From Viola odorata (lineage: Eukaryota; Streptophyta; Magnoliopsida; Malpighiales; Violaceae): DNA of 64,000 bases. Below are positions 30,961 through 42,600 of the stretch, in pieces. The DNA lies in assembly GCA_963691705.1 (NCBI GenBank), contig OY829545.1, forward strand, positions 58,493,179-58,557,178, read 5' to 3'. Numbering within the stretch: position 1 is the stretch's first letter; every line of letters begins with the position of its first letter. Under the pieces are notes generated by a model. The model saw only the letters and a program-made list of their open reading frames with translations. It was not told the DNA's origin and did not search any database. The position numbers and the translations under genes were made by a program.

Positions 30961-32176
30961 TTTGGCCGCCTATCGAATTTTTCTAGTTTTGTTCAAAAGG
31001 GTTAGAACCTTTCTTTCTTAATATCTTGAGTTTCAACCGATACTTTCGAAAAATATTTCAAGCGGGCTTTTGATTGTTGGTTGTGATCACTTTGGCAAAA
31101 TTAAAATTTTGAAATCTTGAGAAAATCATTTGGGTGTGTTCTTGGTGTTCATCATATGTTCTTGGTGTCCTTGGCCTAGAGCTCTTTTTGATCCAAAATA
31201 ATTGTTGTAATACTTGATAGCCAAGTTTGTGCCAATTAATTAATTAAAATCCCTCCACTTGGCCGGCCACACCATCATCAAGGGTAACATCACCCATCCC
31301 TTGCATTAAATGCCCTAAGACACCTCACCCTTTCTTTGACAATTTGACCAAAAAGCAACCAACTAGTCCTAACCAAAGTTCCAATCTAACCAAATACACC
31401 CACTCCTCCTAAAAAGAAAAGCTGAGCCCGTCCTTTCCTTTCTACCATTGTGTCCAGCAACCTTTTTCTAATTGCCTAAGTCCTAAACTCATCCTAACAC
31501 TCAAGTCCTAAACTATAAAATACTAAACTTGAGTTTTAACCCTTCTTGAGTCTTAAACTCAAACTATTTAAGTCCTAAACTTATAAGTCCTTGTCCATGT
31601 ACTTCTAAATACTTCCTTGTCTTTTATTTCTCTAAATCCCCAAATCTCCAGCCCTTCCCTTATTTCTTTGCCTTTCCTACGGAAATTCCAAAATTCCCTC
31701 CCAAAATTGGAAATTTTGAATTTCCTTGTAAATTTCCGAAAATACTCCTTTCCTTTTTCCTTGAGTCCTTGTAAATCTTTTGAGTCTTGTTGTGTTCTTC
31801 TTCCTTTTTGTTTCCATCACTTGAGCATTGGCAATTGAACTCTTGAATTGAAGCACAAGTTTGTTTGTAGCAACGGAATTGTGTGGAGAGCAAGCTTTGA
31901 GTGTGAAGATTTCTTGAGTGATTGTGAGGCCAAGTTTTTCGAGTGATCAAACACGAGTGTTTAAACACGTGAGGGAGTGAAATACTTTCTAACTCTTGTT
32001 TAAGTGTGCAGGTACACGGATAACTTGAAGTTGAGTGTTTGTGAGCACAACTTTTTCGAGAGGAAAACACCTAAACACGAGAGTTTAAACACGTGAGGGA
32101 GAGTTTTATTACTAACGCCTATATATATCTCGTTTGTTCCCATTTTGCAGGTATATATAGTAATTGTACATACCAA
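30961..32176 (+). other. Long untranslated leader of the CRM-type element
   Basis: About 1.2 kb without a sizeable plus-strand frame. It contains repeated AAGTCCTAAACT words (31480-31600) and several CACGTGAGGGAG/GAGTGTTTAAACACG repeats near 31930-32105. It probably holds packaging signals, but none is identified. Confidence 0.5.
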
Positions 32177-35100
32177 ATGTCCGGAAGGAGTAGACCTAGT
32201 TCTAGTGGTAGCCGAAGTGCCGAAGCACTTGACCGAGTTTTGGCAGCCTTGGGTGAATTGAAGGCTACTATGGTTCGAACGGAGGACCGTCTCACTTTGT
32301 TAGAGGAGACTGTTAAGTCTCGGGGTAGAGAGGATGAGAAGCCTTCCAATGTTCCTCCTCATGCAACACCTCCAAAGAGCCTTCCGTCTAAGGCTCACCA
32401 AACACCTCTCACTGAACATGTACACATTGAAACTGAATCGGAGGGTCATCAAAGTGTAGGAGAAAGAGTTGGGTTGCTGAAAAATACCCCAAGGAAGGAG
32501 GATACCCGAAAGCCATTTGTCTCCCCTCCGGGGTTGGCCATTTCGGAAGAACAAATGAAAGGGATAAGGAAGAAATACGAGCAAGGCAGCCGAGGACCCG
32601 AAGATTTTCATGCTTCTAGTAGCCGACCCAAAGCCCCTCATTTCCACGCCCTTACCACACCCCGTCACACTCGAGAGTACTATGAGGATCCTTATGAGGA
32701 AGTGAATGCCGAGTTTGATAAGGTGACAACCCGAACGAGGGGGAGACGCCAAAGAGGTCATGGGTCCCGGTTTGTAGAACATGAAGAGAGGCCACAAGAG
32801 CCTAGGGTTGATGACAAATTGAGTGGAATCAAGGTGCAAATCCCTACCTTTAGGGGCTCCACCGATCCTTCGGAGTACCTTAAGTGGGAAGGGAAAATTC
32901 AACGAATCTTCAATTGTCATCGGTATTCGGAGGAGAAGAAGATCAAGTTAGCGGCAATGGAGTTTGAAGATTATGCCGAGAGTTGGTGGGAGAAAGAGTG
33001 TAAGAAGAGAGGAGAAGTTGATGCTATTCAAGATTGGGAGGAGATGAAAAGGGTGATGAGAGCAAGGTTTGTGCCCGCACACCATAAGAGAGACTTGCAA
33101 AACAAGTTACAAGGTCTCAAGCAAGGGTCTAGATCCGTGGGAGAGTACTTCAATGAACTAGAAGGGCTACTAATCAAGACCAACACGGAGGAGGAAGAAG
33201 AAGTGACTATGTCTAGATTTCTCAATGGCCTTAATGATCGACTTAAGTACAAGCTTGAGTTGAAAGAGCTCGATCACCTCCAAGCTATGCTCCACTATGC
33301 CATAAAAGTGGAAGCATATGAAGCTGCCAAGAAGAAGTCCTACCCAAGCAAGACCCAAACCTTTTCATCAACCCCAAAGACTCATTGGAAGTCTTATCCC
33401 AAAGAACCCTTCAAACCAAAAGACTCCAAAGCCGATACACCTCTTCCGAAACCCTACACGCCCTACACCAAAAGCAATCTCTCACAACCCCCACCAAAAG
33501 CAAATCCTAACCCCCCTACCAACCCTAGCCAACCAAGAAAATTCTCATCTAATGTCCAATGTTTTCGGTGCCAAGGAAGGGGTCACATTGCATCCGAATG
33601 TCCAAATCGGAGGATAGTGGTGATCCGAGAGGGCCACTATGAAACGGGGAGTGAAGTTGAAGCAAGTGAGGATGAGAAAGAAGATAGGGAGGAAGAGCCA
33701 GAGAGTAGTGAAGAAGAGGTGGTCCCGGCAACCACAATGACCCTAGTTGTGAGAAGGAGCATGAATGCTCATGCGAAGGAGGAGGTTGCCAACAAAGATC
33801 AACGGGAGAATCTCTTCCATTCTCGGTGTGAAATCAATGGTAAGGTCGCATCTCTTATTGTTGATAATGGAAGTGTGGTGGATGTGGCAAGCTATTTGTT
33901 AGTTTTCAAGCTTGGGTTGCCCACGACACCCCACCCCAATCCTTATTCCTTACATTGGTTTAGTGATGATGGAGAAGTAAAGGTGAAGGAACAAGTCCTT
34001 GTTGCCTTCAGAATAGGTAGTTATGAGGATGAGAGATTGTGTGATGTAGTTCCTATGGATGCTAGCCATCTCATCCTTGGTCGGCCATGGCAATTTGATC
34101 GATGGGTAGTGCATGAGGGCCGAACCAACAAAATTCACCTCACTCACAATGGGAAGAAGTTTAGTATTCCTCCACTTTCACCCACTCAAGTTCTTGAGGA
34201 TAGATTGCATATGGAAAAGGCAAGTGCCGAGTTCCAAGTTATGAAGAAAATGAGGGAAAAGAGTGGAGAGAAGAAAGTAAGGTGTGTGAATGAGGAAAAT
34301 AGCGTGCATGAAAAAAGTGAGCATGCACAAAGAGAAGAGAAAAATGTGAGTCATGAGATGAAAACACAAGACAGGAGAGGAAAGAAAACAAAGGGAGAGT
34401 CGAATACACGCCATGAAAAAAGCAAGCATGGTAGAGGGAGTGAACCTAAACACATGAGTGTGATAGCGAGGGGTAAGGATGTGAGGCGAGCTTTATTTTC
34501 TAATAAAGTGTGTCTTGTGCTTCGGTACAAGGCACATTGCTTGGAAATCGACACTAACCCTCTTGCTTCTCTACCTAGTCCCATTGTTTCTCTTTTGCAG
34601 GAATATGACGATGTCTTTCCAACCGAAATGCCAAGTGGCCTTCCTCCGATCCGAGGGATAGAGCACAAGATTGATTTGATACCCGGAGCGGCCTTGCCCA
34701 ATAGGCCGGCTTACCGATGCAACCCCGAGGAGACGAAGGAACTTCAACGGCAAGTGGAAGATTTGTTGCGCAAAGGCTACATCCGAGAGAGTATGTCACC
34801 TTGTGCCGTGCCCGTGTTACTCGTGCCTAAGAAGGACGGGACGTGGAGGATGTGTGTTGATTGTAGAGCTATCAACAAGATCACCATACGCTATCGACAT
34901 CCCATTCCACGCCTCGATGATATGCTTGACGAGCTAAGCGGGAGCCAAATCTACTCCAAAATTGATCTCATGAGCGGATACCACCAAATCCGGATGCATG
35001 AAGGAGATGAATGGAAAACCGCCTTCAAAACCAAGCATGGTTTGTATGAATGGTTGGTAATGCCATTCGGTCTATCTAATGCTCCTAGTACTTTCATGAG

Positions 35101-37408
35101 GTTAATGAATTATATTTTGCGTGATTTCATTGGAAAGTATGTTGTTGTATACTTTGATGATATTCTTGTGTATAGTTCGTCTCTTGAGGAACATGTGTTC
35201 CATTTACGTTCCATATTTGACACTTTGCGCACACACCGATTATATGCTAAATTTGTTAAGTGCGAGTTTTGCTTGGAACAAGTACACTTTCTGGGTTTTG
35301 TTGTGAGTATAGGGGGCGTTCAAGTTGATGAAGACAAGGTGAAAGCCATACAAGATTGGCCTATTCCCGACAATGTAGGTGAAGTAAGGTCATTCCATGG
35401 CCTTGCGAGCTTTTATCGACGATTTGTGCCTAATTTCTCAACCATCGCCGTGCCACTTAACGAGTTGACCAAGAAGAATGTCACATTTGAGTGGGGAGAG
35501 CGTCAAGCCAAGGCTTTCCACGAGCTTAAGGAGAGACTCACAAAGTCCCCTATTTTGGCCTTGCCGGATTTCACCAAAGTGTTCGAGTTGGAATGCGATG
35601 CGAGTGGAGTTGGTATTGGAGCGGTCTTAACCCAAGAGGGTCGACCCATCGCCTATTTTAGCGAGAAACTCAACGGAGCCCAACTCAACTACTCCACGTA
35701 CGACAAGGAACTCTATGCTTTGGTAAGGGCACTTATGGTGTGGGAACACTATCTCCTAGCCAACCAATTCGTCATCCACACCGACCATCTAAGTCTCAAA
35801 TTCCTAAAGGGGCAAGCCAAGTTGAATAAGAGACATGCCAAGTGGGTGGAATTCATTGAGGCGTTTCCCTATACTATCAAATACAAACGCGGCAAATATA
35901 ATGTGGTAGCCGACGCCCTTTCTCGAAGGTATGCTCTCTTGAACTCTCTCGATGCCCAAGTCTTTGGATTTTCTCATTTGACTGAATTATATGAGAATGA
36001 TGAGGACTTTCGTGATATATATTTGGCTTGTGCTCGTGGATCTCACATGCATTTCTTTAGGCACGATAACTTTTTGTTCAAATATGATAGATTATGTGTG
36101 CCTCGTTCTAATGTTAGAGAATTGCTTGTGTTGGAAGCTCATGGAGGGGCTTTGAGTGGCCATTTTGGCATTACTAAAACGTTGCATGCCTTGAAGTCTC
36201 ATTTCTATTGGCCACGAATGAAAGTAGATGTGACTAACATTGTGAATCGATGCATTGTGTGCAAGACTGCTAAGTCCACATCTAAACATCATGCAGTGCA
36301 TATGCCTTTACCTGTTGCCCAACATCCTTGGCTCGATTTATCAATGGACTTTGTGTTAGGCTTGCCTAGGTCTAAGAATAGCCATGATTCTATATTTGTT
36401 GTGGTGGACCGTTTCTCCAAAATGGCACATTTTATACCATGTTCGAAAACACATGATGCTGCACACATTGCTTCATTATTTTTCCAAAACGTGGTGAGAA
36501 TACATGGTATGCCTAAGAGTATTGTAAGTGATCGGGACGCTAAGTTCCTAAGTCATTTTTGGCGAACTCTTTGGGGGAAGTTAGGTACTAAACTCCTCTT
36601 CTCCACCACGTGTCATCCTCAAACGGATGGTCAAACGGAGGTGGTGAATAGGACTTTAGGATCACTACTTCGTGTCATGATTGCTAAATATGGAGTAAAA
36701 TGGGAAGAATGTATGGCCTTTGTTGAATTTGCTTATAATAATGCTTATCATTCCTCTATTGGTTATTCCCCTTTTGAGGTGGTTTACGGGTTTAAACCCT
36801 TGACCCCTCTTGATCTCTCACCTTTGCCCTTGAGTTCTCTTAAGTGTGCAGATGGGAATGCCAAAGCTACAATGGTTAAGAAACTCCATGAGCAAGTCCA
36901 CAAAAGTATTGAGAGCATGAACGAAAAGGAAATAGCCAAACGTAATAAGGGCAAGATTCCTACTTCCTTTGAACCGGGTCAGTGGGTGTGGCTTCATTGG
37001 AGCAAAGATCGATTCCCACGCGAAAGACAAAGCAAGCTGAGTCCACGAGGGGACGGACCTTTTCAAATCCTCCGTCGTATCGACGCCAATGCTTATGTTC
37101 TGGATCTTCCCAGTGAATATGGAGGGATCAGCCGAACCTTCAATGTCAATGATCTGTCCCTTTGGCCTGGAGATGAAGAGAACCCTCAAGACTTGGATTC
37201 GAGGACGAATCCTTTCGAAGGGGAAGGAGTTGATGCGATCACGGACCCTCCCGAAGCCAATGTTGACATTCGACAAGGCCCGATCACCCGAAGCAAAGCA
37301 AGAGCATTGTCCTTATGGTTGGAAGGCAAAATGAGAGAGAACGGATCCACCCAAGTCAAGGAAAAGCCGGCCTATGTGATTTTCCATCGAACCAAGGAAG
37401 ATGCATAA
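32177..37408 (+). CDS. Gag-pol polyprotein of the CRM-type retrotransposon (1743 aa)
   Basis: I start at ATG 32177 (MSGRSRPSSSG); the open frame begins at GTG 32093. Order by residue from that ATG: gag core, zinc knuckle CFRCQGRGHIASEC near 461; protease motif VDNGS near 560; reverse transcriptase with YFDDILVY near 993; RNase H with ECDASG near 1140; integrase with a zinc region near 1330 and the D,D,E residues in MDFVLG, SDRDAKF and DGQTEVVNR (about 1390, 1451, 1485); then FNVNDLSLWPGDEE and a basic tail GPITRSKARAL encoded in the 3' LTR. No stop or frameshift is seen. The protease has Asn where Ser/Thr/Gly is usual. The element copies itself through RNA and inserts in the nucleus. The clade call rests on the LTR-overlapping tail. 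Confidence 0.92.
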   Translation: MSGRSRPSSSGSRSAEALDRVLAALGELKATMVRTEDRLTLLEETVKSRGREDEKPSNVPPHATPPKSLPSKAHQTPLTEHVHIETESEGHQSVGERVGLLKNTPRKEDTRKPFVSPPGLAISEEQMKGIRKKYEQGSRGPEDFHASSSRPKAPHFHALTTPRHTREYYEDPYEEVNAEFDKVTTRTRGRRQRGHGSRFVEHEERPQEPRVDDKLSGIKVQIPTFRGSTDPSEYLKWEGKIQRIFNCHRYSEEKKIKLAAMEFEDYAESWWEKECKKRGEVDAIQDWEEMKRVMRARFVPAHHKRDLQNKLQGLKQGSRSVGEYFNELEGLLIKTNTEEEEEVTMSRFLNGLNDRLKYKLELKELDHLQAMLHYAIKVEAYEAAKKKSYPSKTQTFSSTPKTHWKSYPKEPFKPKDSKADTPLPKPYTPYTKSNLSQPPPKANPNPPTNPSQPRKFSSNVQCFRCQGRGHIASECPNRRIVVIREGHYETGSEVEASEDEKEDREEEPESSEEEVVPATTMTLVVRRSMNAHAKEEVANKDQRENLFHSRCEINGKVASLIVDNGSVVDVASYLLVFKLGLPTTPHPNPYSLHWFSDDGEVKVKEQVLVAFRIGSYEDERLCDVVPMDASHLILGRPWQFDRWVVHEGRTNKIHLTHNGKKFSIPPLSPTQVLEDRLHMEKASAEFQVMKKMREKSGEKKVRCVNEENSVHEKSEHAQREEKNVSHEMKTQDRRGKKTKGESNTRHEKSKHGRGSEPKHMSVIARGKDVRRALFSNKVCLVLRYKAHCLEIDTNPLASLPSPIVSLLQEYDDVFPTEMPSGLPPIRGIEHKIDLIPGAALPNRPAYRCNPEETKELQRQVEDLLRKGYIRESMSPCAVPVLLVPKKDGTWRMCVDCRAINKITIRYRHPIPRLDDMLDELSGSQIYSKIDLMSGYHQIRMHEGDEWKTAFKTKHGLYEWLVMPFGLSNAPSTFMRLMNYILRDFIGKYVVVYFDDILVYSSSLEEHVFHLRSIFDTLRTHRLYAKFVKCEFCLEQVHFLGFVVSIGGVQVDEDKVKAIQDWPIPDNVGEVRSFHGLASFYRRFVPNFSTIAVPLNELTKKNVTFEWGERQAKAFHELKERLTKSPILALPDFTKVFELECDASGVGIGAVLTQEGRPIAYFSEKLNGAQLNYSTYDKELYALVRALMVWEHYLLANQFVIHTDHLSLKFLKGQAKLNKRHAKWVEFIEAFPYTIKYKRGKYNVVADALSRRYALLNSLDAQVFGFSHLTELYENDEDFRDIYLACARGSHMHFFRHDNFLFKYDRLCVPRSNVRELLVLEAHGGALSGHFGITKTLHALKSHFYWPRMKVDVTNIVNRCIVCKTAKSTSKHHAVHMPLPVAQHPWLDLSMDFVLGLPRSKNSHDSIFVVVDRFSKMAHFIPCSKTHDAAHIASLFFQNVVRIHGMPKSIVSDRDAKFLSHFWRTLWGKLGTKLLFSTTCHPQTDGQTEVVNRTLGSLLRVMIAKYGVKWEECMAFVEFAYNNAYHSSIGYSPFEVVYGFKPLTPLDLSPLPLSSLKCADGNAKATMVKKLHEQVHKSIESMNEKEIAKRNKGKIPTSFEPGQWVWLHWSKDRFPRERQSKLSPRGDGPFQILRRIDANAYVLDLPSEYGGISRTFNVNDLSLWPGDEENPQDLDSRTNPFEGEGVDAITDPPEANVDIRQGPITRSKARALSLWLEGKMRENGSTQVKEKPAYVIFHRTKEDA
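37221..37230 (+). other. Polypurine tract
   Basis: GGGGAAGGAG just before the 3' LTR, inside the gag-pol frame. It would prime plus-strand DNA synthesis. Confidence 0.75.
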
Positions 37409-38177
37409 CCGTGATCACGGTTCGCTCTAACCGTGAATCACGCCTGGAGAGTTTTGGGTAACGTGATCACGGTTAAGTCTAACCGTGAATCACGCTATCT
37501 TCTGATGTGGGAGCTGATCCTTGGGTGCCTTACCGTGATCACGGTTCGTTCTAACCGTGAATCACGGTAGGAGTTGTGCCGAGCGTGATCACGTTTAGTC
37601 CTTAACGTGAATCACGATAGTGAGTTTGTCTAACGTGATCACGGTTAGGCCTAACCGTGAATCACGTTAGCGTCGGATTTGTTGCCTTTTTGCTTACCTG
37701 TATAAATAGCTCTTGTCTCATTTCTTTTAGTTAGTTTTTGACTTTGAGTGATATTTTGTCAAGTGAGAATACTCCTTCTTTTTATCACCTAAGCCTTGAA
37801 ACTCTTCACATTTTCCTTGAGCAAGAATCGTTTAAGTTGAGATTACTCCTTCCGATTATTGCTCGGGGATTCCTCGAATTTGTATGTGTAATTTTGGCAA
37901 GTTTCTTGAATGAATGAAGGTCTATTAAATACTTATTCCAAGGATCGTGGATGTCTACTTGCTTGGATTAATTCTTGGATGCTCATGTGATCAATTTCAA
38001 TCCTTTATCAATCCTAATCATTTCCGGGTACATATTTCCTTAATTCTCCGCTAAATATTACTTGTTCGTGTCCTTTCTTTCCTTGTGATCTTGTTGTCAC
38101 TAGGTAATTCGATTCGGCTAGATCCTCTATAAGCTCCATTGTAATTCGGCCTACTTACCCTAGGCAGGATCACATCA
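37231..38177 (+). repeat. 3' LTR of the CRM-type element
   Basis: Same length as the 5' LTR, about 99.6% identical by eye. The gag-pol stop codon (TAA) lies at 37406-37408 inside it. Confidence 0.95.
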
Positions 38178-38207
38178 CCAGGAGTGCAAAACTCGCGCCA
38201 AGGTCCT

Positions 38208-39602
38208 TGATTGAATGTTAATATGCTGAATTAATCACCATCTTTTCCTGTTATTTTGGATGGTGATTCCACTGATTGTATGCACTTTTCACCCTTTTTG
38301 CAGAGAGTAGGCTACAAAGCCTAAATATTAAAAAGATGCTGAAAAGTGGTACAAATCTTGAAGTTCTGTGAAAGACGAGGAAAGAAGGCAGTAGCAAACT
38401 CAACATATTGATTTTGACCATGCTGGTTAATTGTTGCAAGCCTAAATTAATCAAACAGCAGCCAAAAGATCAAAGGAATTGTGAAGAGAAGGAAATTCAA
38501 AGACATGATCTTGGGCCCATGATGAGAAGAGAGGGACGTGTACTGGATTGTGAAAGAATCATACTTTGTAATTAGTTGAAACATAATAATTAGTTTAATA
38601 GTTATTTAAATCCTATTTTCTAGGATTTTTAGTTGGACTTGGTTTGTTAAATAACCTAGCAGGAAAGAAAGAGAGATGATCTCTTCTTCCTTGGAACTTT
38701 GGACGGCTACTGTTTCTGAATTTCTATCTATTTTTATTTCTTCTTCTTTCCTTGATTTAATTAATTAATTCATGCATAATAATTGCTTGCTTTAATTATT
38801 TCTTGTTCTAGCTAATTCATCTATTCTTGGTAAAGGCTCTAGGGTCATGATTCGTTTGTTGTGAGATCAAATTAAGCTTCATAAAATCCAAGTTTGTATT
38901 TCTACTCTTTTTATTTAAATGTCAATTTGTTCTTATTCGATCTAAGTTTGATCACCTTAGACTTTAATTCGAACAATTACATCTTTTCTTAGAAACGTTG
39001 GATTCTACATCGTTGATAGGAATCTGTAGGTAACTAATTAGTGTAAGAGCTAATTAGAAAAGGGTAGAATCCGGTTTATAGGAGTAGAAGAAATTCTCTT
39101 CTAGATCGGGAAAGGTCTCTCCCTGTGTTTAATCAACCCTTCAATTAAACTTTATTAGGAGTACCGCCTTAAGGTTATTGAATGGTTAGGGATCCTAGTA
39201 GGAGTACCGCCTTAGGAATCTTGAGTAGGAGGAGAGCAGGAGACTCAGAGTACCGCTGGTCTCTATAGCTTTTCTATTAAATTTGGTTTTGAAAACACTT
39301 GCATCAATGATCGACATTTATGAATCGTGACCCGAAAAGAGTCTTTATCGGGAATTTACCATCATCTGAGTTTTTCTAATCATCACTTATTTACTGTTTT
39401 TATTCTCTCTGTTTATTAATTTAATTGCAACACAAAAATCCCACTCATTGGTTTTTACCACTGTTACAATTTTGGTCTTTTAACAAAAAATATTATTGTC
39501 CAGAAATCCCTGTGGTTCGATCTTTTTACCACTTGCTACAGTTTTAATTAATTGTGCATGGTGAATTGTATGATTTATATTTGTTGGTTTCGGCACCCAT
39601 CA
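38208..39602 (+). mobile_element. Solo LTR 2 (1395 bp)
   Basis: TGATTGAATG start and CACCCATCA end, flanked by a perfect 5-bp duplication GTCCT (38203-38207 and 39603-39607). It has no internal region or second LTR, so it is the product of LTR-LTR recombination. It is homologous to solo LTR 1. No open frame of note. Confidence 0.85.
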
Positions 39603-39661
39603 GTCCTTTCGAGTGCGTTCGAGGAAGTTAGGCCACGCGGGAGGTCTTTCTTAGTCAATGT

Positions 39662-42600
39662 ATGGATCCACGCTCGTATCATTCTCACAACCTGATCTCT
39701 AGAGAGGTTGTAGTAAGCCTAGGCCACACCATCTCAGCAATATCCCCTGTAAGGATTACAGTTGCTAATGGGGAATCTTTAGTCACTACTGAGGCTTGTC
39801 TCAACATCAAATGGAGTATAAAAGGTGAGAAGTTTGAGATTTCTACTCTAATATTACCTTTAATCCACTATGATGTTATACTAGGGAAGGACTGGTTAGA
39901 AACACTAGGACCAGTTCTGTAGGATTTCAAAAGGATAGAGATGAAATTCTGCAGAAATAGTAGGGAGATGGTGCTAAAAGGAGGAATCAGGTTATCTTTC
40001 AAATGGATCAATAAGGAGAAAATGTATAAATTATTATCTGATCCTAAGAAGGTAGCAACGAATCAAGTCTACTCTGCCGTAACTTTGATAGAAACCTCAG
40101 CAGCTTCTGATACACTACCAGTTGGCTTTGACCAATTGTTGAGTGCCTTCAAGGACCTTTTTTTAAATCCTACTAAGCTCCCTCCATCAAGACCCTATGA
40201 CCATACTATTCCTTTACAACCTGGAGCACAACCAATCAATCTCAGACCTTACAAACTGTCAAAATAGTAGAATGATGAGGTTGAAAAGCATATATCTGAG
40301 CTATTGAGAACAAGGTTCATGCCAGAGCCCCTATGTTGCTCCTATATTGCTAGTCAAGAAGAAAGATGTTGGCTAGAGAATGTGTGTAGACTTCAGGACC
40401 TTAAACCAGCAGACTATCAAAAAAAGGTTTCCAATTCCAGTGATTGAGGAGCTGTTAGATGAGCTGGGAGGATCTGTCATCTTCTCCAAGCTAGATATGA
40501 GGGCTGGCTATCATCAGGTACTGCTTAAACCCGAGGATGCTTACAAGACAGCTTTCAGAACACACCAGGGCCACTACCAATACAAGGTAATGCCCTTTGG
40601 CTTATGCAATGCTCCATCTACCTTCCAAGCTTTGATGAATCATGTGTTCCATGATTGTTTGAGGAAATATATTCTTGTTTTCTTTGATGATATCCTGATA
40701 TATAGTAAATCTATAGAGAGCCATAGGTCACACTTCAAACATACGTTTGAATTGCTTAGGAAGCATAACCTGTTTGTGAAGAGATCCAAATGCTCCTTTG
40801 CAACTAATAGTATAACTTACTTGGGTCATATTATCTCTAGAGATGGAGTGATGACTGATCTTGAGAAAATTAAAGTTATTGAGGAGTGGCCACAACTGAA
40901 AACAGTCAAACAAGTGAGGGGATTCCTTGGGTTGACTGGTTGTTATAGAAGATTCATCAAAGGCTATGCATCCTTAGCAAAACCCTTGACTGATCTTTTG
41001 AAAAATGGCAGTTTTATGTGGGGGGACTTGGCTGAGATTGCCTTCTAGAAGTTGAAACAAGCTTTAATCACCTTACCTGATTTCTCCAAAGTCTTCATCA
41101 TTGAGACTGATGCTTCAGGAGAAGGCATAGGAGTTGTTCTTCTGCAAGAAAAATATCCAATTGCTTATATCAGCAAGACCTTAACTCTAAGACATCAAGT
41201 CAAATATATGTATTAAAGGGAGCTTTTTGCAGTATTGTTTGCCGTCAAACATTGGCATTACTATTTGGGGGACAGACACTTCATCATTTATACATACCAT
41301 CACAACTTGAAATATCTGTTAAACCAGAAGCCGTCAAAGGATGCTCAGTTTGCGTGGTTAATAAATCTCCAAAAGTATGATTATGAGGTACAATATAAAC
41401 CTGGGAAAACCAATAAAGCTGCAGATGCACTCTACAGAGTCCCTAGTGCTCACTTACTCTTTATTCTGTACTCTACCGTTGATCCTACCCTCCTGTTGGA
41501 AATTCAAGCTTCTTGGGGTAGTGACCAATATCTGCAGAGAGTCATTTCGGATCTCACTTCCAAACAAGCTTCACACCCTCATTACTCTTTCCAGCGTGGC
41601 TCACTGAAAAGGAAAGGGAAACTAGTGGTGGGTCATGATCATGCACTTCAGAAGAAGATAATTAAATTATTTCATGACATACCATTGGGAGGACATTCGG
41701 GAATGCAAGCAACAACACAGAGAGTTTATTCTCTATTTTTCTAGCCTAGATTCAGAAAGATGATCAAGAATTATGTCAGAGAATGTGACATTTGCCAGAA
41801 ATACAAGCCTGAACACATTCGCAGCCCAGGATTGTTACAACCACTACCTCCACCAAATGACATATTCACAGACCTCACTATGGACTTCATTGAAGGACTC
41901 CCTAAGTCCAATAGATATTTTGTGATCCTAGTAATGGTGGACAGGTTGACTAAGTTCAGCCATTTTCTTGGTCTGAAGCACCCTTATTCTGCTCCATCAG
42001 TTGCCAAACTAGTCTTGGAAAGAGTAGTCAGTATACATGGTACTCTTGACTCGTTAGTAACAGACAGGGATCCTATATTCTTAAGCAAGTTCTGGCTAGA
42101 TTTGTTTAAACTGTAGGGCATTGAGCTCAAGCACAGTAGCTCATACCACCCTCAAACGGATGGCCAAACTGAGGGAGTCAATCAGTGCTTGGAACAATAC
42201 CTAAGATGCTTCTGTTCCTCTCAACCTCACAAGTGGTATGAATTCCTGCCTCTAGCCCAGTTTTGGTATAACACAACTTACCATGAGTCCCTGCTGACTA
42301 CACCCTTCAAGGCCTTATTTGGGATTGATCCACCATTGAGCATCCCATACATACCCCATAATTCCAATGATCCTGAGGTAAATAGGGTGATGATGGATAG
42401 GGAGCAAGCTATCCAACAGCTGAAGGCAAATTTGCAAGCTGCCAGAACAAGGATGAAGCACTTTGCTGACAAAAAGAGATCTGACAGGAGTTTTGGCATT
42501 GGAGATCAGGTTCTCCTCAAACTCCAGCCTTACAGAAATCTTTCGATAGCTCATCGTACCAACCAGAAGTTGTCCCCCAAGTTCTTTGGGCCATTCAAAG

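Larger units (their letters stand above)
29999..38177 (+). mobile_element. Intact CRM-type Ty3/Gypsy retrotransposon
   Basis: Two 947-bp LTRs (29999-30945, 37231-38177), a perfect CCAGG duplication (29994-29998, 38178-38182), a PBS after the 5' LTR, a purine tract before the 3' LTR, and one uninterrupted gag-pol frame that ends inside the 3' LTR. By eye the LTRs differ at about four positions, so the insertion is young. Polyproteins reaching into the 3' LTR, with a basic C-terminal motif, are a known trait of centromeric (CRM) chromoviruses. It could still be mobile. Confidence 0.9.
29376..39663 (-). mobile_element. Unresolved LTR-like insertion inside the Reina-like element
   Basis: After removing the CRM element and solo LTR 2, about 700 bp remain (about 29376-29998, 38183-38202 and 39608-39663) that are neither gag nor pol. 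On the minus strand they show an LTR-like order: CGTGATCACG palindromes, a TATA box (CTATAAATAGAAGG near 29857) and an A-rich leader. The exact ends are not found. GGATCCAC occurs near both borders (29408-29415 and 39664-39671), and CATTGACATAAG at the left resembles the inverse of CTTAGTCAATG at the right. Confidence 0.4.

Noticed and set aside
31660..32070. 136-aa minus-strand frame in the CRM leader
   Set aside because: Overlaps the retroelement leader, composition driven by T-rich repeats, no family signature.
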